NCBI RefSeq assembly: GCF_009881055.1
Contig: NZ_WXFG01000024.1
Span: 1-64,000, forward strand
Source: Peptoclostridium sp.
GTDB taxonomy: Bacteria > Bacillota > Clostridia > Peptostreptococcales > Peptostreptococcaceae
Direction: 5' to 3'
Length of the DNA stretch: 64,000 nucleotides
Part shown: positions 63,274 to 64,000 of the stretch, piece by piece
How the letters are laid out: the number at the start of each line of letters is the position of its first letter
Position numbering within the stretch: the first letter of the stretch is position 1
Notes under the pieces: model-generated
Told to the model about the DNA's origin: nothing
Database searches by the model: none
Seen by the model: only the letters and a program-made list of their open reading frames with translations
Program-made: the position numbers and the translations under genes

Positions 63274-63816
63274 TTACAAGTATTTGTCCTTGAATTCATG
63301 AAGCATTTCATGCAGTTTTTCATGCGCACCTTTTCCCATCACCGTTTCTTCAAATTCCTCGAATTGCTCAAGAAGCTGCCTTTGCTCCTCAACCGGTATA
63401 AGCTTGTCTCCCATTGGAAACACAACTGTATTTTCTTTTATTATGTGCGCACGGAGAAGTGATATATAAGCTGATGCAGCTTGAATGAAATCGTCCGTTT
63501 TCATCGGTTCTCCATCAACAGATGCCAACATTTGAGCTACATATTTTCTTCCTTGAACATGTTCGGTGAGCAGTTCTCCTATTGGTCCGTTTTCATTCTG
63601 TATCCCGGCTTTCTCCATTGCCGGAAATAGAATTCCTTCTTCCTTGCCATGGTGGCATTTGTCGGCAAACAGCTTGAGGAAATTCACTATCCCCTTAATA
63701 TCTTCACCTTCAGCCACTTTACCGTCATCGATTAGCTTTACCATCTTTTCAAGAATTTTTAATCCCGTTAAAATTTCCTTATGCTCGTTAACCAGATCTT
63801 CGCTCGCATATATCAT
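63274..63816 (-). CDS. Hemerythrin HHE domain protein
   Basis: A 180-residue four-helix di-iron protein of the hemerythrin-like HHE family. Putative ligands are in VNEHKEI near residue 12, KCHHGKEEGILFP near 55-65, LLTEHVQGR near 85 and HIIKENTVVFP near 125-135. Such proteins bind oxygen or nitric oxide, or help repair iron clusters. The ATG at 63816 follows GAGGGGGAG by about 6 bases; the longer frame upstream has no such site. Confidence 0.9.
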   Translation of the reverse strand: MIYASEDLVNEHKEILTGLKILEKMVKLIDDGKVAEGEDIKGIVNFLKLFADKCHHGKEEGILFPAMEKAGIQNENGPIGELLTEHVQGRKYVAQMLASVDGEPMKTDDFIQAASAYISLLRAHIIKENTVVFPMGDKLIPVEEQRQLLEQFEEFEETVMGKGAHEKLHEMLHEFKDKYL

Positions 63817-64000
63817 GTGCTCTCCCCCTCTATAATATAACTCGACAGTTAAAGAATCCTTAATATAGTAATACCAGTAAAAGCCCAATTCAAAACATCA
63901 TAGAGGATTCATTCTAATGCAAAACTAATGCAACTTTCTAATAATTTGGAATTATAATATAATACAAAAGCAATAGTAATTGGTTCTTGCAATTTTTAAA

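Overview
The window reads as chromosomal DNA of a low-to-mid G+C anaerobic member of the Clostridia. Pointers are strong GGAGG ribosome binding sites with ATG or TTG starts, an Etf-linked 2-hydroxyacid dehydrogenase of the electron-confurcating lactate type, a SAM-I riboswitch, an FHA-FtsW-PBP cell wall cluster, and a likely selenocysteine codon. The last point would suit amino-acid fermenting, selenium-using clostridia (Peptoclostridium-like), but that assignment is inference. No rRNA, tRNA, prophage or CRISPR array was seen.

Layout. 1-245: left end of an IS200/IS605 element with the start of tnpA running off the window. 299-5700: YczE-like membrane protein, sbcC-sbcD nuclease, cold shock protein. 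6089-7906: typA. 7982-10074: glycerate kinase and a hydroxypyruvate/glyoxylate reductase. 10192-15492: calcium-type P-type ATPase, tandem GNAT protein, B12-binding radical SAM protein. 15746-17172: PspC and LiaF-like envelope proteins. 17261-20274: VTT membrane protein, rhodanese lipoprotein, and metY under a SAM-I riboswitch. 20627-24198: lctD-etfB-etfA type operon. 24439-29938: phosphoesterase, GyrI-like protein, YitT protein, then FHA-ftsW/rodA-pbp. 30062-35008: htpX, CBS/CorC protein, FetA-FetB type ABC exporter, acyltransferase.

35149-42045 is the most interesting part: a copper homeostasis locus. One operon holds an HMA-transporter-cupredoxin fusion and a two-component system. A second holds copA and a duplicated-repeat lipoprotein. 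The first HMA domain of CopA has an in-frame TGA exactly where GMTCxxC should have its first cysteine, followed at the right distance by a 7-bp hairpin that the sister HMA domain lacks, and preceded by a good start and ribosome binding site. The simplest positive reading is a selenocysteine-containing CopA. Both operons share a 13-bp identical upstream element that could be the response regulator site.

42187-64000: ywbE, truA, a uracil/xanthine permease, an orphan GHKL ATPase, ppnP, a second metY-like gene without a riboswitch, a small unknown protein, an ArsB/SLC13-like permease, carB without carA, an OFA-type MFS transporter, purK-purE, a DUF2294 protein, lemA with a DUF2207 protein, a ketopantoate reductase-like protein, speA and a hemerythrin-like protein. 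Most gene blocks are separated by clear, often bidirectional, intrinsic terminators.
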